Shown: positions 9,415-20,189 of the stretch, piece by piece | Numbering within the stretch: the first letter of the stretch is position 1 | How the letters are laid out: every line of letters begins with the position of its first letter | Assembly: GCA_017626435.1 (NCBI GenBank) | Contig: JAGAIR010000007.1 | Coordinates: forward strand, 124,001 to 188,000 | DNA from: Lachnospiraceae bacterium | GTDB taxonomy: Bacteria; Bacillota_A; Clostridia; Lachnospirales; Lachnospiraceae | Length of the DNA stretch: 64,000 nt | Direction of reading: 5' to 3' | Notes under the pieces: model-generated | Seen by the model: only the letters and a program-made list of their open reading frames with translations | Databases searched by the model: none | Told to the model about the DNA's origin: nothing | Translations under genes and position numbers: made by a program

Positions 9415-11301
9415 GTGTTTAATATTGAGGAAGAACTGAAGAAACTGCCGGGCAAGCCAGGTGTTTATCTGATGCATGACAAAAAGGATGCCATTATTTA
9501 TGTGGGGAAAGCAATCAGTTTAAAAAACCGTGTCCGGCAGTATTTTCAACCCAGTAGAAATGTTTCGCCAAAGATAGAGCGGATGATTTCTCAGATTGAC
9601 CACTTTGAATATATCATTACGGATTCAGAGGTAGAGGCGCTGGTGCTGGAGAGTAATCTGATCAAAGAGCACAAGCCGAAATATAATACGATGCTAAAGG
9701 ATGATAAGAGTTATCCTTTTATTAAAGCGACAGTTGGGGAGGACTTTCCCCGGCTTATTTTTTCACGTCAACAGAAAAGGGACAAGGCGAAATATTTTGG
9801 ACCCTATACCAGTGCAGGTGCAGCAAAGGATATGTTGGAACTTGTGCGGAAAATTTATCATGTCCGTACTTGCAACAGGGTTTTGCCGAGAGATACCGGG
9901 AAGGAAAGACCTTGCTTGAATTATCATATCAAACAGTGTGAGGCACCTTGTCAGGGATATATCAGCAAAGAAGAATATGGGACAAATTTCAAAAAGGCAC
10001 TGAAGCTGCTGGAGGGTGATGATACAGAGGTACTGAAGTATCTGAATGAGAAGATGCTTGCTGCCTCAGAAGAGATGGCATTTGAGGAGGCTGCCCAGTA
10101 CCGTGATCTGATAGAAAGTGTAAAGAAATCCTCTGTTCACCAGAAAATTACTGACTTTGGTGGAATGGACAGAGATGTAATAGCTTTGGCAAAGGATAAT
10201 AGTGAGGCAGTGGTCCAGGTGTTCTTTATCCGGGAAGGACGGATGATCGGAAGAGACCATTTTCATTTAAATGGAGTGGACGGGGAAGAGAGAAATCAGA
10301 TATTACAATCATTTATTAAACAGTTTTATGCAGGAACACCTTTTATTCCGCGGGAACTCATGGTAGAATATGAAATAGAAGATGCGGATTTGATCAGCCG
10401 GTGGCTGAGTGAGAGACGCGGCAGTAAAGTGCGTATTCTGGTGCCAAAGAAGGGGCAGAAGGAACGTCTGGTGGAACTGGCACACAAAAATGCACAGCTG
10501 GTTCTGGCACAGGATGCGGAAAAGCTGCGTCGGGAGGAGGAGCGTACCACAGGTGCCATGGCAGAAATATGCAGCTGGATCGGGCTTACGGATGTACACC
10601 GGGTGGAATCTTATGATATTTCTAATATCAGTGGATTTCAGTCAGTAGGTTCCATGGTGGTGTTCGAAGATGGAAAGCCCAAAAAAAGTGATTACCGGAA
10701 GTTTCGGATACAGACAGTCCAGGGACCGGATGACTATGCCAGTATGCGGGAGGTTCTTAGCAGGCGTTTTGAACATGGAATGGCTGAAAAGAAAGAGCTT
10801 GGTGACGAGGAACAGGGACTTGGGAGCTTTACCAGATATCCAGATCTGATCATGATGGATGGTGGAAAGGGACAGGTTCATATAGCAGAGGAGGTACTTG
10901 CGCGTCTGGGACTGACCATACCGGTCTGCGGTATGGTAAAGGATGATCATCACCGCACCAGAGGGATTTATTTTCAAAATCAGGAATTGCCGGTTGTTGT
11001 CAGCAGCGAGGGATTTCATCTGATGACCAGGATACAGGATGAGGTTCATCGTTTTGCAATAGAGTATCACCGTTCTCTTCGGAGCAAGGTCCAGGTGAAA
11101 TCTATTCTGGATGATATTCCGGGGATTGGTGACAAGAGGCGGAAAGCACTGATGCGGCAGTTCCAGTCGATGGAAGCTGTCAAAGAGGCTACAATCGAAC
11201 AGCTTGCACAGACTGAGACAATGAACCGTGCCGCCGCCCGGAAAGTATATGATTTTTTTCATGGGGATTCAGAAATTCAAAGGAAGATGGAGGGCAAATA
11301 A
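9415..11301 (+). CDS. uvrC: Excinuclease ABC subunit C
   Basis: The 628-residue protein makes the two incisions of nucleotide excision repair after UvrAB has marked a lesion. The GIY-YIG nuclease is at the N-terminus ([19 protein letters not shown]), the UVR motif that contacts UvrB around 200-232 ([20 protein letters not shown]), the RNase H-like UvrC domain at about 370-530 ([20 protein letters not shown]), and helix-hairpin-helix repeats near 563-600 ([14 protein letters not shown]). Translation begins at GTG 9415 with AAAGGTG inside the end of the previous gene, giving probable translational coupling. The next gene begins right after its stop codon. Confidence 0.97.
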   Translation: MFNIEEELKKLPGKPGVYLMHDKKDAIIYVGKAISLKNRVRQYFQPSRNVSPKIERMISQIDHFEYIITDSEVEALVLESNLIKEHKPKYNTMLKDDKSYPFIKATVGEDFPRLIFSRQQKRDKAKYFGPYTSAGAAKDMLELVRKIYHVRTCNRVLPRDTGKERPCLNYHIKQCEAPCQGYISKEEYGTNFKKALKLLEGDDTEVLKYLNEKMLAASEEMAFEEAAQYRDLIESVKKSSVHQKITDFGGMDRDVIALAKDNSEAVVQVFFIREGRMIGRDHFHLNGVDGEERNQILQSFIKQFYAGTPFIPRELMVEYEIEDADLISRWLSERRGSKVRILVPKKGQKERLVELAHKNAQLVLAQDAEKLRREEERTTGAMAEICSWIGLTDVHRVESYDISNISGFQSVGSMVVFEDGKPKKSDYRKFRIQTVQGPDDYASMREVLSRRFEHGMAEKKELGDEEQGLGSFTRYPDLIMMDGGKGQVHIAEEVLARLGLTIPVCGMVKDDHHRTRGIYFQNQELPVVVSSEGFHLMTRIQDEVHRFAIEYHRSLRSKVQVKSILDDIPGIGDKRRKALMRQFQSMEAVKEATIEQLAQTETMNRAAARKVYDFFHGDSEIQRKMEGK

Positions 11302-12258
11302 ATGACAGGAACCTATAGTGTATCGTTAGAAAAATTAATTGAAGAAATGCATCTGGAAAATTGTACTCCGGAAGTGGACATTCAGAAAATTGAGATTACA
11401 CAGGCCGATGTAAACCGTCCGGCATTGCAGCTGGCAGGTTTTTTTGACTACTTTGATTCCAGCCGGATACAGATTATCGGTCATGTAGAGCATACGTATA
11501 TGCAACAGAAGGGGATTGAACATAGTCTCGATATGATGGAAAAGATCATGTCGGGAAGTGACCAGCATCCAAAGCCTCCATGTATTGTTTATTGCCGGGA
11601 AATCTGGATAGAAGATGAGTTGATAGAGCTTGCCAATAAATATCAGGTTCCATTGCTTCGCAGCAAAAAGGCAACCTCTTCCTTTATGGCAGAGCTGATT
11701 CGCTGGCTTAACACGGTTTTGGCACCAAGATGCTCTGTTCATGGAGTTTTGGTGGACATATATGGAGAAGGTGTTCTGATCATGGGAGAAAGCGGCATCG
11801 GTAAATCAGAGGTAGCGTTAGAGCTGATGCACAGAGGTCATCGTCTGGTGTCTGACGATGTAGTTGAGATCAAGAAGGTCAGTGATGCTTCCCTGATCGG
11901 AAGTGCACCGGACATTACCAGACATTTTATTGAGCTTCGGGGGATTGGAATCATTGATGCAAAGACTCTTTTTGGTGTGGAGAGTGTGAAAAACGAACAG
12001 GAGATTGATCTGGTCATTAAGCTGGAAGAGTTTAACAAAAATCAGGAATATGACAGACTGGGGCTGGAGGAACAGTATATTGAATTTTTAGGCAATCAGG
12101 TGGTTTGTCACTCCATTCCGATTCGTCCGGGAAGAAATCTGGCAGTGATCTGTGAATCAGCAGCAGTAAATCATAGACAGAAGAAGATGGGATATAATGC
12201 CGCTCTGGAATTATATAACCGTGTTACCAGCAACATAGCAGAAAAAAATGCCAAGTAA
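11302..12258 (+). CDS. hprK: HPr kinase/phosphorylase
   Basis: The 318-residue bifunctional enzyme phosphorylates and dephosphorylates Ser46 of HPr, the signal for carbon catabolite repression in Firmicutes. The P-loop GESGIGKSEVALELM and RGHRLVSDDVVEI are present, followed by the family signature LRGIGIIDAKTLFG. The N-terminal domain is the usual non-catalytic one. The start codon directly abuts the uvrC stop, with a purine-rich GGAAGATGGAGG site inside uvrC. Its presence suggests that the polysaccharide genes in this window may be under catabolite control, although I found no convincing cre site in front of them. Confidence 0.97.
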   Translation: MTGTYSVSLEKLIEEMHLENCTPEVDIQKIEITQADVNRPALQLAGFFDYFDSSRIQIIGHVEHTYMQQKGIEHSLDMMEKIMSGSDQHPKPPCIVYCREIWIEDELIELANKYQVPLLRSKKATSSFMAELIRWLNTVLAPRCSVHGVLVDIYGEGVLIMGESGIGKSEVALELMHRGHRLVSDDVVEIKKVSDASLIGSAPDITRHFIELRGIGIIDAKTLFGVESVKNEQEIDLVIKLEEFNKNQEYDRLGLEEQYIEFLGNQVVCHSIPIRPGRNLAVICESAAVNHRQKKMGYNAALELYNRVTSNIAEKNAK

Positions 12259-12273
12259 AAGGAGGGGACTGAG

Positions 12274-13419
12274 ATGCTATTTGTAAAAGCAGATGAATTA
12301 AAAATAGGAATGCGTCTGGCAAAGCCGATTTATAACAGGGATGGGGTTATGCTGTATGAAAGGAACTCCAAGCTGACCAGACAGGGTATTGTCAGTATAC
12401 AGAATTTTGGATTGATCGGAGTATATATTCTGGAGCCAGCGGAACCACTGCCTCCTATGTCAGCAGAGGATGTCGAGTTTGAGCGTTTTCAGACAATGGC
12501 TGTTTTCAGTATCCGTGAAATTTTGGATGCAGTCAGCAAGCAGAAAGAGGCGAAGGGAATTTATCAGTTCGCCAATCAGATCATTAAAAAATATGGAAAT
12601 CTGAACCACCGCATCAATTTTATCCAGAATCTGCGCAGCACAGAGGATTATGTGTATAAGCATTCGCTGAATACGGCTATCCTCAGTGCATTGATGTCCC
12701 ACCGCCTGAAGCTGGAGTTTAAACAACAGCTGGATGTGGTAGTGGCATCCATCCTTCATGATGTGGGAAGTCTTCTGATACCAGTGCATATCCGCAGAAA
12801 GAGAAAAAATGAGATTACCCCGGAGGATGAGAAAAAAATCCGTACTTATCATTATGCAGCGTGCCAGTTGATTGACAATGATTATGATATGGACTCTGAA
12901 GTGAAACGGATTTTGAAAGGTCTGGTCATGGACCTGTACCAGGTAGGAAATGATGGGGAAGACATTCAGAACAGAATTCAGTCTGTCGGCTTGGAAATAT
13001 TAAAGGTGGCATATACTTTTGATACCATGACTGCAATGAATTTCAATGAGGAACCATTATCTGAAATCTCTGCATTGAGATATCTGCTGGATGAGAAAAA
13101 TGGTTTTGACCAGAAAGCAGTAGAAGCATTGATTGAAAGTGTAAATATCCTTCAGCCGGGAGTTTGTGTAGAACTTACCAATGGTGAACGCGGGCTGGTA
13201 GTGAAGGGAAATGATGATGAGGTGCTTGCACCTATGGTTTTATCATTTAAAGATAATGTCATTTATAATATGGCGGACCGGTATGTTTCCAAAGAAATTC
13301 AGATTAAAGATATTATGAGAACAATGGACAATCGTCATGTGGTTGACAAGGATTTGTTGGAGAAGTATAGAGGACAGATTGTGCATATGGGAGAGAAACG
13401 TGACCGGAAAACATATTAG
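12274..13419 (+). CDS. Degenerate HD-GYP-type signalling protein
   Basis: The 381-residue cytoplasmic protein has an N-terminal DUF3391-like part (MLFVKADELKIGMRLAKPI...) that usually precedes HD-GYP c-di-GMP phosphodiesterases. The HD domain follows: HSLNTAILSALMSHR, then SILHDVGSLLIP and the region where the family normally has a conserved His (RTYHYAACQLI). The GYP block (ERxDGxGYP) is absent; the corresponding region reads LVMDLYQVGNDGEDIQNR. It may therefore have lost c-di-GMP activity, keep another phosphohydrolase activity, or act as a sensor. AAAAGGAGG precedes the start. It sits in a run with hprK and pth, 15 bases after hprK. Confidence 0.75.
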   Translation: MLFVKADELKIGMRLAKPIYNRDGVMLYERNSKLTRQGIVSIQNFGLIGVYILEPAEPLPPMSAEDVEFERFQTMAVFSIREILDAVSKQKEAKGIYQFANQIIKKYGNLNHRINFIQNLRSTEDYVYKHSLNTAILSALMSHRLKLEFKQQLDVVVASILHDVGSLLIPVHIRRKRKNEITPEDEKKIRTYHYAACQLIDNDYDMDSEVKRILKGLVMDLYQVGNDGEDIQNRIQSVGLEILKVAYTFDTMTAMNFNEEPLSEISALRYLLDEKNGFDQKAVEALIESVNILQPGVCVELTNGERGLVVKGNDDEVLAPMVLSFKDNVIYNMADRYVSKEIQIKDIMRTMDNRHVVDKDLLEKYRGQIVHMGEKRDRKTY

Positions 13420-13451
13420 TACCATATGATGGATTAGAAGAGGAAAAGAGT

Positions 13452-14018
13452 ATGTATATAATCGTTGGTCTGGGCAATCCGGAAAGAAAGTACGATGGAA
13501 CCAGACATAATATTGGATTTTCTGCAATCACTGCACTGTCAGATGCCTATGGAATACCAATTGATTTCAAGAAGAACAAGGCCGTTTGTGGAAAAGGCAT
13601 TATAGAAGGGCAGAAAGTGATTCTTGCCATGCCTCAGACGTATATGAATCTCAGCGGAGAGAGTGTCCGTGAACTGGTGGATTTTTATAAGATTGAGCCG
13701 GATTCGGAGCTGATCATAATTTATGACGATATTGCATTGGCGCCAGGAAAGCTGCGGATACGTGCGAAGGGAAGTGCCGGCGGCCATAATGGGATGAAGA
13801 ACATTATTTCCCATCTTGGGACGCAGGAATTTGCCAGGATACGGATTGGTGTAGGAGAGAAACCAAAGGGATGGGATTTAGCCGATTATGTATTGGGGAG
13901 ATTCAGCCAGGAGGAGGAGCCAATGATCCGGGAAGCACTGGAGCATGTAGTACAAAGCTGCAGAGTCATAGTGACAGAGAATGTCACACAGGCAATGAAC
14001 CAGTTTAACAACAAATGA
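13452..14018 (+). CDS. pth: Peptidyl-tRNA hydrolase
   Basis: The 188-residue enzyme frees tRNA from peptidyl-tRNAs dropped by stalled ribosomes. Conserved blocks are all present: MYIIVGLGNPERKYDGTRHNIGF with the catalytic His, PQTYMNLSGESV, DDIALAPGKLRIRAKGSAGGHNGMKNI, and RIRIGVGEKP. Length is typical. It ends the hprK run and is separated from mfd by a terminator, an order (pth-mfd) common in Firmicutes. Confidence 0.97.
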   Translation: MYIIVGLGNPERKYDGTRHNIGFSAITALSDAYGIPIDFKKNKAVCGKGIIEGQKVILAMPQTYMNLSGESVRELVDFYKIEPDSELIIIYDDIALAPGKLRIRAKGSAGGHNGMKNIISHLGTQEFARIRIGVGEKPKGWDLADYVLGRFSQEEEPMIREALEHVVQSCRVIVTENVTQAMNQFNNK

Positions 14019-14040
14019 GGCAGATGAAAATATAAATGCA

Positions 14041-14080
14041 AAAGACAGATATTTCTGGAAACAGATTTGTCTGTCTTTTT
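14041..14080 (+). terminator. Terminator between pth and mfd
   Basis: Stem AAAGACAGA (14041-14049) with TCTGTCTTT (14070-14078) and a run of Ts. Since mfd starts only 36 bases later with no obvious promoter, this could be a partial terminator within one operon. Confidence 0.7.
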
Positions 14081-14115
14081 GGGGTATGTAATAGAGGACA
14101 CGGAGGTGAGAGACA

Positions 14116-17100
14116 ATGGAAACTCTATGGAAACCACTGGAGGAATTAAATGCATATAACAGCACCAGAGAGTGTATTCAGCGGAAGAAATTTCCAATAC
14201 ACATATCTGGCTGTATTGACAGCCAGAAGTGTCACCTGGTCAGTGGACTGGTAAAACATAGTGGCTGGACGGTGATTATTGCCAGTAATGAAATTAAGGC
14301 GAGAGAAATTCTGTCGGATTACCGTTTATTCGACAGGGAGGTATCCTACTATCCGGCAAAAGATGTGATTTTTTACAGTGCAGACGTACATGGAAGTGCA
14401 CTGGAGGTGGAACGGTTAAAGACGATGAAGACGCTTCTGAATAAAGAGAGTGGCACCATTGTTACCACCATGACGGCGGGGATGGAATTTGTGCAATCTC
14501 TTTCTGTATATGAAAAGGCAAGGAAAAAGATAAAAGAGGGAGAAGTGATAGATACAGAAGAGTTGAGCCGGCATCTGACAGATATGGGGTATGAAAGGCA
14601 GGCACAGGTCAATATGCCTGGAGAGTTCTCTATGCGTGGAGGTATTCTGGATATCTTTTCTCCTACCGAGGAATGTCCGCATCGAATTGAACTCTGGGGG
14701 GATGAAATAGATACGATCCGTTCCTTTGATGTGGAAAGTCAGCGTTCTATTGAACGGGTAGAGGAAATAGAAATTTTTCCGGCAGTGGAGATTATTCTAA
14801 GTAAAGAACAGCTTCAGGCTGGCTTTGAGAAAATGAAAAAGGAACAGGAGGCTGTTCAGAAAAAGTGGAAACAGGCGAAAAATTATGAGGCATCCAACCG
14901 TCTGTCTGAAATTATGAAAGAGTTGCAGGAGAGAGTGCAGTATACCAGAAGCGGTGTAGGACTGGAAAGCTGTTTAAATTATTTCGATACAGAGATTGGA
15001 TCCTTTTTTGACTTCTTTGATTCGGAAAAAACATTGTTTTTCGTGGATGAAGCAGGTCATTGTATGGAAGCTATGGAAGCAGTAGAAACAGAATTCCGGG
15101 AGAGTATGGAGGGAAGACTGGAAAAGGGATATATTTTGCCGGGACAAATGGAGGTTCTTTACGGTGCGGATGCTGTGATGGCAATGATACAGAGAAAACC
15201 TGTTGTATTTTTATCTTTATTGGACATTTTACCCAAGTATATAGAGGTAAAAGAAAGATTTAACATTCAAAGCCAGTCCATTGGCTCTTACAATCACCAT
15301 TTTGAACTTTTGGCAGAGGATATGAAACGGTGGAAGGAAAATGGATACCGGGTATTGCTATTGTCTGGTTCGCGTACCAGAGCAAAACGTCTTGCCGGCG
15401 ATCTGAATGAATATGAAATCCCAGCATTTTATAGGGAAAAGATGGATGTTTCTCTGGAGCCGGGACAAATTATGGTAAGTTATGGAAATCTGTCAAAAGG
15501 ATTTTCCTATGCGACCCTGCGTTTTGTGGTGATTACGGAGGGCGATATTTTTGGGGCCAGACAGCAGTCCAGAAGAAAGAAGCAAAAAAAATACAGTGGT
15601 AAGGCGATACAGAGCTTTAATGAGCTGAACGTGGGAGATTACGTTGTTCACGAGAACCACGGTTTAGGAATATACCGGGGCATAGAAAAAATCAAAGTGG
15701 ACAACACGACAAAGGATTATGTTAAGATTGAATATGGTGATGGAGGAAACCTGTATGTACCGGCATCTGCACTGGATGTCTTGCAGAAATATGCCGGACA
15801 GGAGGCAAAAGCACCAAAGTTGAACAAGTTGAATTCTGTGGAATGGAAAAAGACCAAGAATCGTGTGAAGGGTGCCGTTAAGGAAATTGCCAAAGAACTG
15901 GTGGAGTTATATGCAAGGCGGCAGGAAAAAGAAGGATATCAGTTTGGCAAGGATACGGTATGGCAGAAGGAGTTTGAAGAACTATTTCCCTTTGAGGAGA
16001 CACAGGATCAGCTGGATGCCATTGCTGCCACCAAGCGGGATATGGAAAGCAGGAAGATCATGGACCGTCTGATCTGCGGTGATGTGGGATACGGAAAAAC
16101 GGAAATTGCCATCCGCGCGGCATTTAAAGCGGTCAATGATAACAAACAGGTGGCATTTCTGGTTCCTACAACAATCCTGGCACAACAGCATTACAATACC
16201 CTGAAGGAGCGTCTGGGAGATTTTCCGGTCAATGTGGAGATGTTATCCCGTTTCCGGACACCGGCACAGCAGAAAAAGGCACTGGAACAGTTAAAAAAAG
16301 GGGAAGTAGATATCATCGTAGGAACGCACCGTCTGCTTTCCAAGGATGTGAAATTTAAAAATCTTGGACTGCTGATTGTTGACGAGGAGCAGCGGTTTGG
16401 TGTGACCCACAAAGAGAAAATCAAGCAGATGAAGGGGGACGTGGACGTACTTACCCTGAGTGCAACGCCGATACCACGGACTCTTCATATGAGTCTGATC
16501 GGGATCCGTGACATGAGTGTACTGGAGGAGCCGCCGGTAGACCGTTTGCCGATACAGACCTTTGTGATGGAACACAGTGGTGAAATTATCCGGGAGGCGA
16601 TCAACCGGGAGCTGGCAAGAGGCGGGCAGGTTTATTATGTGTATAACCGGGTCCGGAATATCGATGAGGTAGCAATGGAAGTGGCAAAACTGGTGCCGGA
16701 TGCCAATGTAGCATTTGCTCATGGACAGATGAGTGAGCGGCAGCTGGAAAATATCATGATGTCCTTCATCAATGGAGAGATCGATGTACTGATAGCTACC
16801 ACGATCATTGAAACGGGTCTGGATATTTCCAATGTCAATACAATGATCATAGATAATGCTGATCAGTTGGGGCTTTCCCAACTCTATCAGCTTCGGGGGC
16901 GAGTCGGACGTTCCAATCGGACTGCCTATGCCTTCCTGATGTATAAAAGGGATAAAATGCTGAAGGAGGTAGCGGAAAAAAGACTGGCGGCAATCAAGGA
17001 ATTTACAGAGCTTGGTTCTGGGATTAAGGTGGCAATGCGTGATCTGGAAATCCGTGGTGCAGGGAACCTGCTGGGAGCGGCACAGTCAGGACATATGGAA

Positions 17101-17670
17101 GCGGTGGGATATGATTTGTATTGTAAGATGCTGAATGATGCCGTTCTGACAATGAAGGGAGAAAAGCCAGAGGAAGCAGAATTTGAGACTGCCATTGATT
17201 TACAGGTGGATGCGTTTATTCCGCCGGCTTATATCAAAAGTGAATATCAAAAGCTGGATATGTACAAGAGGATTGCCGGAGTAGAAACTCTGGAGGAGAT
17301 GTCCGATATGCAGGATGAGATGACAGACCGTTTTGGGGATATTCCTTCTGCAACGCAGAATCTTCTACGGATTGCCGTGATCAAGGCGAATGCACATAAG
17401 AATCATATTACCCAGATCAGCCAGAAATCAGATGGGATTCATTTTTATTTGCAGCCAGAGGCAAAAATAGCTTTCGAAAAAGTGCCAAAGATGGTAGAAT
17501 CATATCAGGGAAAGCTTCGGTACATTTCCAAGGAGGAACCTTACTTTTTGTATATCCTGCCATCGGCAGCAGACAGCCGGCGGGGAATCAGGGGGAAAAC
17601 CCCTCAGGCAGAGGAGATTTTCCAGATTACAGAGGAAATGATAGAAGCAATCTCCCGATTGAAGGAGTGA
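14116..17670 (+). CDS. mfd: Transcription-repair coupling factor
   Basis: The 1184-residue ATP-driven DNA translocase removes RNA polymerase stalled at lesions and recruits UvrA. The UvrB-homology region is at the N-terminus ([17 protein letters not shown]), the RNA polymerase-interacting domain near 500-570 ([18 protein letters not shown]), then superfamily 2 helicase motifs: [17 protein letters not shown] (near 653), DEEQRFG (near 755), [11 protein letters not shown] and [11 protein letters not shown]-terminal TRCF domain ends the protein. Start ATG 14116 has GGAGGTGAGAG just upstream. Full length, no sign of damage. Confidence 0.98.
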   Translation: METLWKPLEELNAYNSTRECIQRKKFPIHISGCIDSQKCHLVSGLVKHSGWTVIIASNEIKAREILSDYRLFDREVSYYPAKDVIFYSADVHGSALEVERLKTMKTLLNKESGTIVTTMTAGMEFVQSLSVYEKARKKIKEGEVIDTEELSRHLTDMGYERQAQVNMPGEFSMRGGILDIFSPTEECPHRIELWGDEIDTIRSFDVESQRSIERVEEIEIFPAVEIILSKEQLQAGFEKMKKEQEAVQKKWKQAKNYEASNRLSEIMKELQERVQYTRSGVGLESCLNYFDTEIGSFFDFFDSEKTLFFVDEAGHCMEAMEAVETEFRESMEGRLEKGYILPGQMEVLYGADAVMAMIQRKPVVFLSLLDILPKYIEVKERFNIQSQSIGSYNHHFELLAEDMKRWKENGYRVLLLSGSRTRAKRLAGDLNEYEIPAFYREKMDVSLEPGQIMVSYGNLSKGFSYATLRFVVITEGDIFGARQQSRRKKQKKYSGKAIQSFNELNVGDYVVHENHGLGIYRGIEKIKVDNTTKDYVKIEYGDGGNLYVPASALDVLQKYAGQEAKAPKLNKLNSVEWKKTKNRVKGAVKEIAKELVELYARRQEKEGYQFGKDTVWQKEFEELFPFEETQDQLDAIAATKRDMESRKIMDRLICGDVGYGKTEIAIRAAFKAVNDNKQVAFLVPTTILAQQHYNTLKERLGDFPVNVEMLSRFRTPAQQKKALEQLKKGEVDIIVGTHRLLSKDVKFKNLGLLIVDEEQRFGVTHKEKIKQMKGDVDVLTLSATPIPRTLHMSLIGIRDMSVLEEPPVDRLPIQTFVMEHSGEIIREAINRELARGGQVYYVYNRVRNIDEVAMEVAKLVPDANVAFAHGQMSERQLENIMMSFINGEIDVLIATTIIETGLDISNVNTMIIDNADQLGLSQLYQLRGRVGRSNRTAYAFLMYKRDKMLKEVAEKRLAAIKEFTELGSGIKVAMRDLEIRGAGNLLGAAQSGHMEAVGYDLYCKMLNDAVLTMKGEKPEEAEFETAIDLQVDAFIPPAYIKSEYQKLDMYKRIAGVETLEEMSDMQDEMTDRFGDIPSATQNLLRIAVIKANAHKNHITQISQKSDGIHFYLQPEAKIAFEKVPKMVESYQGKLRYISKEEPYFLYILPSAADSRRGIRGKTPQAEEIFQITEEMIEAISRLKE

Positions 17671-17755
17671 GGGGAATGGAGTATTCTTTTGTTTAAGCTG
17701 GCGGGATAATGCAAGCCGGCAAGTTTGAAAGGTTTGAGAAAGGCATGGTTAGATT

Positions 17756-18760
17756 ATGAGAATAGACAAGAAGATATCCAAAGGGATAGCAATGTTACTG
17801 GCAGTATCATTGTGTCTTTCGGGATGTGGGAAAAATAAGAAAAACGCTAAGCTGGAGACAGGAGATATTTCTGAAAATTCTGTTGTTATGATGGTAGGAA
17901 ATGAGGCGGTCCGTTTTAGCGAGATCAGGGACTACTGTTACTTTTTGAAATGCCAGTATGAGGGAGGATTTGGTGATAAGTTATGGGATTATCCTCTGGG
18001 TGAGTCCGAAACAATAGGAGACCAGGCAAAACAGGAAATAGTCAATATGATCACCCAGTTAAAGGTTATTTGTGCTACAGCCAGAAACCAGGATATCAAG
18101 CTGACTGCAGATGAGATTGATGAAGCACTGCAGCATGCAGAAGAACTTATGCGTAATGCCTCAGAGGAGGACAAGAAGGAATATTCTTTGAATGTACAGG
18201 AAATCAGCGAGATTTATCAGGAAAATGCCCTTGCAAATAAAATGTTTTACATTGCTACCAATGATGCAGATACCAATGTATCGGATGAGGAGGCAAGACA
18301 GGTTTCCTTGCAGTATCTCGAGGTGATGACTTCGGGGACTGACCGGAATGGAACAGAGATTTCTATGGATGAGGATACCAGGACGAAGGCATTGGAACGG
18401 GCAAAGCAGTTGAAGAAGGAAGCAGAAGCAGCGGAAGATTTTCTGGAATTTGCAGAGAAAAATACGGATGCCTCCCAGACAGAATTGATTGTTGGAAGGG
18501 AGACAGACAAGCTGGAAGAAGAAGTGGTGGAAGCAGCATTTTCTATGACAGCAGGTCAGATTAGTGATGTAATTGAAGGAGCAGATGGATATTATATTGT
18601 TTATTGTGTAGATGAAGAAGACGAGGATGCCACCTATCAGAGGAAAGAAGAAATCATTGAGGAACGTCAGACGGCTATGTTTATGCAGAAATATGCAGAC
18701 TGGATGAAGGACAAGAAGGTTGATATCAATCAAAGCTTTTGGACGGAATTTTCCATTTGA
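17756..18760 (+). CDS. PrsA/SurA-like peptidyl-prolyl isomerase lipoprotein
   Basis: The 334-residue protein has a lipoprotein signal peptide ending LCLSGC at residue 24-29, so it is probably anchored to the outer face of the membrane. A SurA-N-like helical region follows (EIVNMITQLKVICATARNQDIKLTADEIDEAL). The C-terminal part resembles a parvulin rotamase domain (FLEFAEKNTDASQTE, FSMTAGQISDVIEGADGYYIVYCVDEEDE). PrsA-type proteins help exported proteins fold, which would suit an organism with this many secreted enzymes. A gene of this type directly after mfd is a recurrent Firmicute arrangement. The ribosome site is weak (AGAAAGG 12 bases upstream). Whether the rotamase site is active is not clear. 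Confidence 0.8.
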   Translation: MRIDKKISKGIAMLLAVSLCLSGCGKNKKNAKLETGDISENSVVMMVGNEAVRFSEIRDYCYFLKCQYEGGFGDKLWDYPLGESETIGDQAKQEIVNMITQLKVICATARNQDIKLTADEIDEALQHAEELMRNASEEDKKEYSLNVQEISEIYQENALANKMFYIATNDADTNVSDEEARQVSLQYLEVMTSGTDRNGTEISMDEDTRTKALERAKQLKKEAEAAEDFLEFAEKNTDASQTELIVGRETDKLEEEVVEAAFSMTAGQISDVIEGADGYYIVYCVDEEDEDATYQRKEEIIEERQTAMFMQKYADWMKDKKVDINQSFWTEFSI

Positions 18761-18770
18761 CAGTTTGTCG

Positions 18771-18799
18771 TTTACAGTTATTTAGAAGTTTGATATACT
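18771..18799 (+). promoter_or_regulatory. Promoter of the CheX-like gene
   Basis: TTTACA (18771-18776), 17-base spacer, TATACT (18794-18799). Confidence 0.65.
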
Positions 18800-18832
18800 A
18801 AAGAGGTGTATATAGAAAGGACAGGTGATTGC

Positions 18833-19285
18833 GTGAGAGCAGAACATGTCAACCCGTTTATCATATCTGTTTGTAAGGTAGTAAAGGATATGTGCATGCT
18901 GGATTTGAAGATAGGAAAGCCCAGCATGACGATAGGAAATTATCAGGAAGATGCATCGATTATAAAGCTGGGTCTGATTGGCAGCCTGACGGGGACGGTA
19001 GTTCTAAATCTGGAACATTCCACAGCACTGGAGATTGTTTCCAAAATGATGATGACGCCAGTAACCATAATTGATGAGATCGGTAAGAGTGCCATATCAG
19101 AACTGGGGAATATGATTGCAGGAAATGCTGCTACTGTATTTGCCAATAGTAATATTTTAATAGATATCACCACACCTGCCTATTGCCTTGGAAAAGAATA
19201 TCACGGAGATGGGAATCAGATGTTCAGTATTCCGTTTAGCTCAGAGGCTGGAGATATCTCTGTAGATGTATTTATAAATGAATGA
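18833..19285 (+). CDS. CheX-like chemotaxis phosphatase family protein
   Basis: The 150-residue protein most likely starts at GTG 18833, because VRAEHVNPFIISVCKVV matches the usual CheX beginning and the upstream in-frame ATG at 18806 lies in the ribosome-site region. The catalytic helix signature E-x-x-N of CheC/CheX phosphatases is present in ISELGNMIAGNA. CheX removes phosphate from CheY in chemotaxis. No other chemotaxis gene is close by, so it may act on a distant CheY-like regulator. It is a single-gene transcript, bounded by a good promoter and a terminator. Confidence 0.8.
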   Translation: MRAEHVNPFIISVCKVVKDMCMLDLKIGKPSMTIGNYQEDASIIKLGLIGSLTGTVVLNLEHSTALEIVSKMMMTPVTIIDEIGKSAISELGNMIAGNAATVFANSNILIDITTPAYCLGKEYHGDGNQMFSIPFSSEAGDISVDVFINE

Positions 19286-19287
19286 AT

Positions 19288-19315
19288 AAAAAAGAGGTGG
19301 GAATGCCTCTTTTTT
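19288..19315 (+). terminator. Terminator after the CheX-like gene
   Basis: Perfect 10-bp stem AAAAAAGAGG (19288-19297) with CCTCTTTTTT (19306-19315), loop of 8. Confidence 0.85.
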
Positions 19316-19355
19316 CGTGTCTGCAAACGGCTCTGAATGATAGAAAGGAATGAAA

Positions 19356-20078
19356 ATGGCAACATATAAAAGATATAAAAAGGATGATCCGGTATCTTAT
19401 GCACTGGGGATTACGTTGACCTTCGAACTCTTAAGATTTAAGACCAGCTATGTGAACAAGGTTTATGTCCATTCGGGACTGAAAGAAGGGGAGACCTTTG
19501 ACAAGCTGCGGATGCTATGCCGGGAGGCGGGGATTGAAATCGTGCAGACGGATAAAATATTTCATGTATTGTCCCAGAAAGAAAACTGCTATGTAATCGG
19601 AGAGTTCCGTAAATTTCCAGGAAAATTACAAAAGGAGAAGTCTCATATTGTGCTGGTCAATCCATCCAATGCCGGAAATATGGGGACAATCATGCGAAGT
19701 GCACTGGGATTTGGTATGAATCAGATGGCGATCATTCGTCCTGGCGTAGATGCCTTTGATCCAAAGGTAGTCCGGGCATCTATGGGTGCTGTTTTTTCTA
19801 CAGAATTTATGTATTTTGAGACTTTTGAAGAATACCAAAAGCAGTATGGGGACAGAGAGATGTATCCGTTTATGCTTCAGGCACAGAAAAGTCTTCACGA
19901 TGTTTGTCCAGAGGGCACCTTTTCCTTGATTTTTGGAAATGAGGCAACCGGGCTGCCGACAGAATTTTTACAGGTTGGCACTTCTGTGATCATTCCTCAT
20001 TCCAATCGGATAGATAGTCTGAATCTACCGATTGCAGCCAGCATCGCTATGTATGAAGCTACTAAAAAGCAGTTCTGA
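19356..20078 (+). CDS. SpoU/TrmH-type RNA 2'-O-methyltransferase
   Basis: The 240-residue protein starts at ATG 19356, six bases after AAAGGA; the ATG at 19350 overlaps that site. The C-terminal SPOUT domain shows all three family motifs: NPSNAGNMGTIMRSALGFG, FSLIFGNEATGLP, and IPHSNRIDSLNLPIAASIAMYE. These enzymes methylate a ribose 2'-OH in rRNA or tRNA with S-adenosylmethionine. The N-terminal part (FELLRFKTSYVNKVYVHSGL) resembles the substrate-binding domain of rRNA-type members. The exact target nucleoside cannot be stated. Confidence 0.9.
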   Translation: MATYKRYKKDDPVSYALGITLTFELLRFKTSYVNKVYVHSGLKEGETFDKLRMLCREAGIEIVQTDKIFHVLSQKENCYVIGEFRKFPGKLQKEKSHIVLVNPSNAGNMGTIMRSALGFGMNQMAIIRPGVDAFDPKVVRASMGAVFSTEFMYFETFEEYQKQYGDREMYPFMLQAQKSLHDVCPEGTFSLIFGNEATGLPTEFLQVGTSVIIPHSNRIDSLNLPIAASIAMYEATKKQF

Positions 20079-20189
20079 TCCAGAATGAAAAGTGGTGTTG
20101 ACAAAATGGTTATAATATAAGTAGTGAAAGTACAGTTGACTTCGCGCAAGTATAACAGTGCCTTATGGCACAGAAATGGAGAGAGTAAT

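Noticed and set aside
20096..20116. TTGACA followed closely by TATAAT upstream of the CobW-like gene
   Set aside because: Only seven bases separate the boxes, so they cannot form one promoter; neither has a good partner at 16-18 bases.
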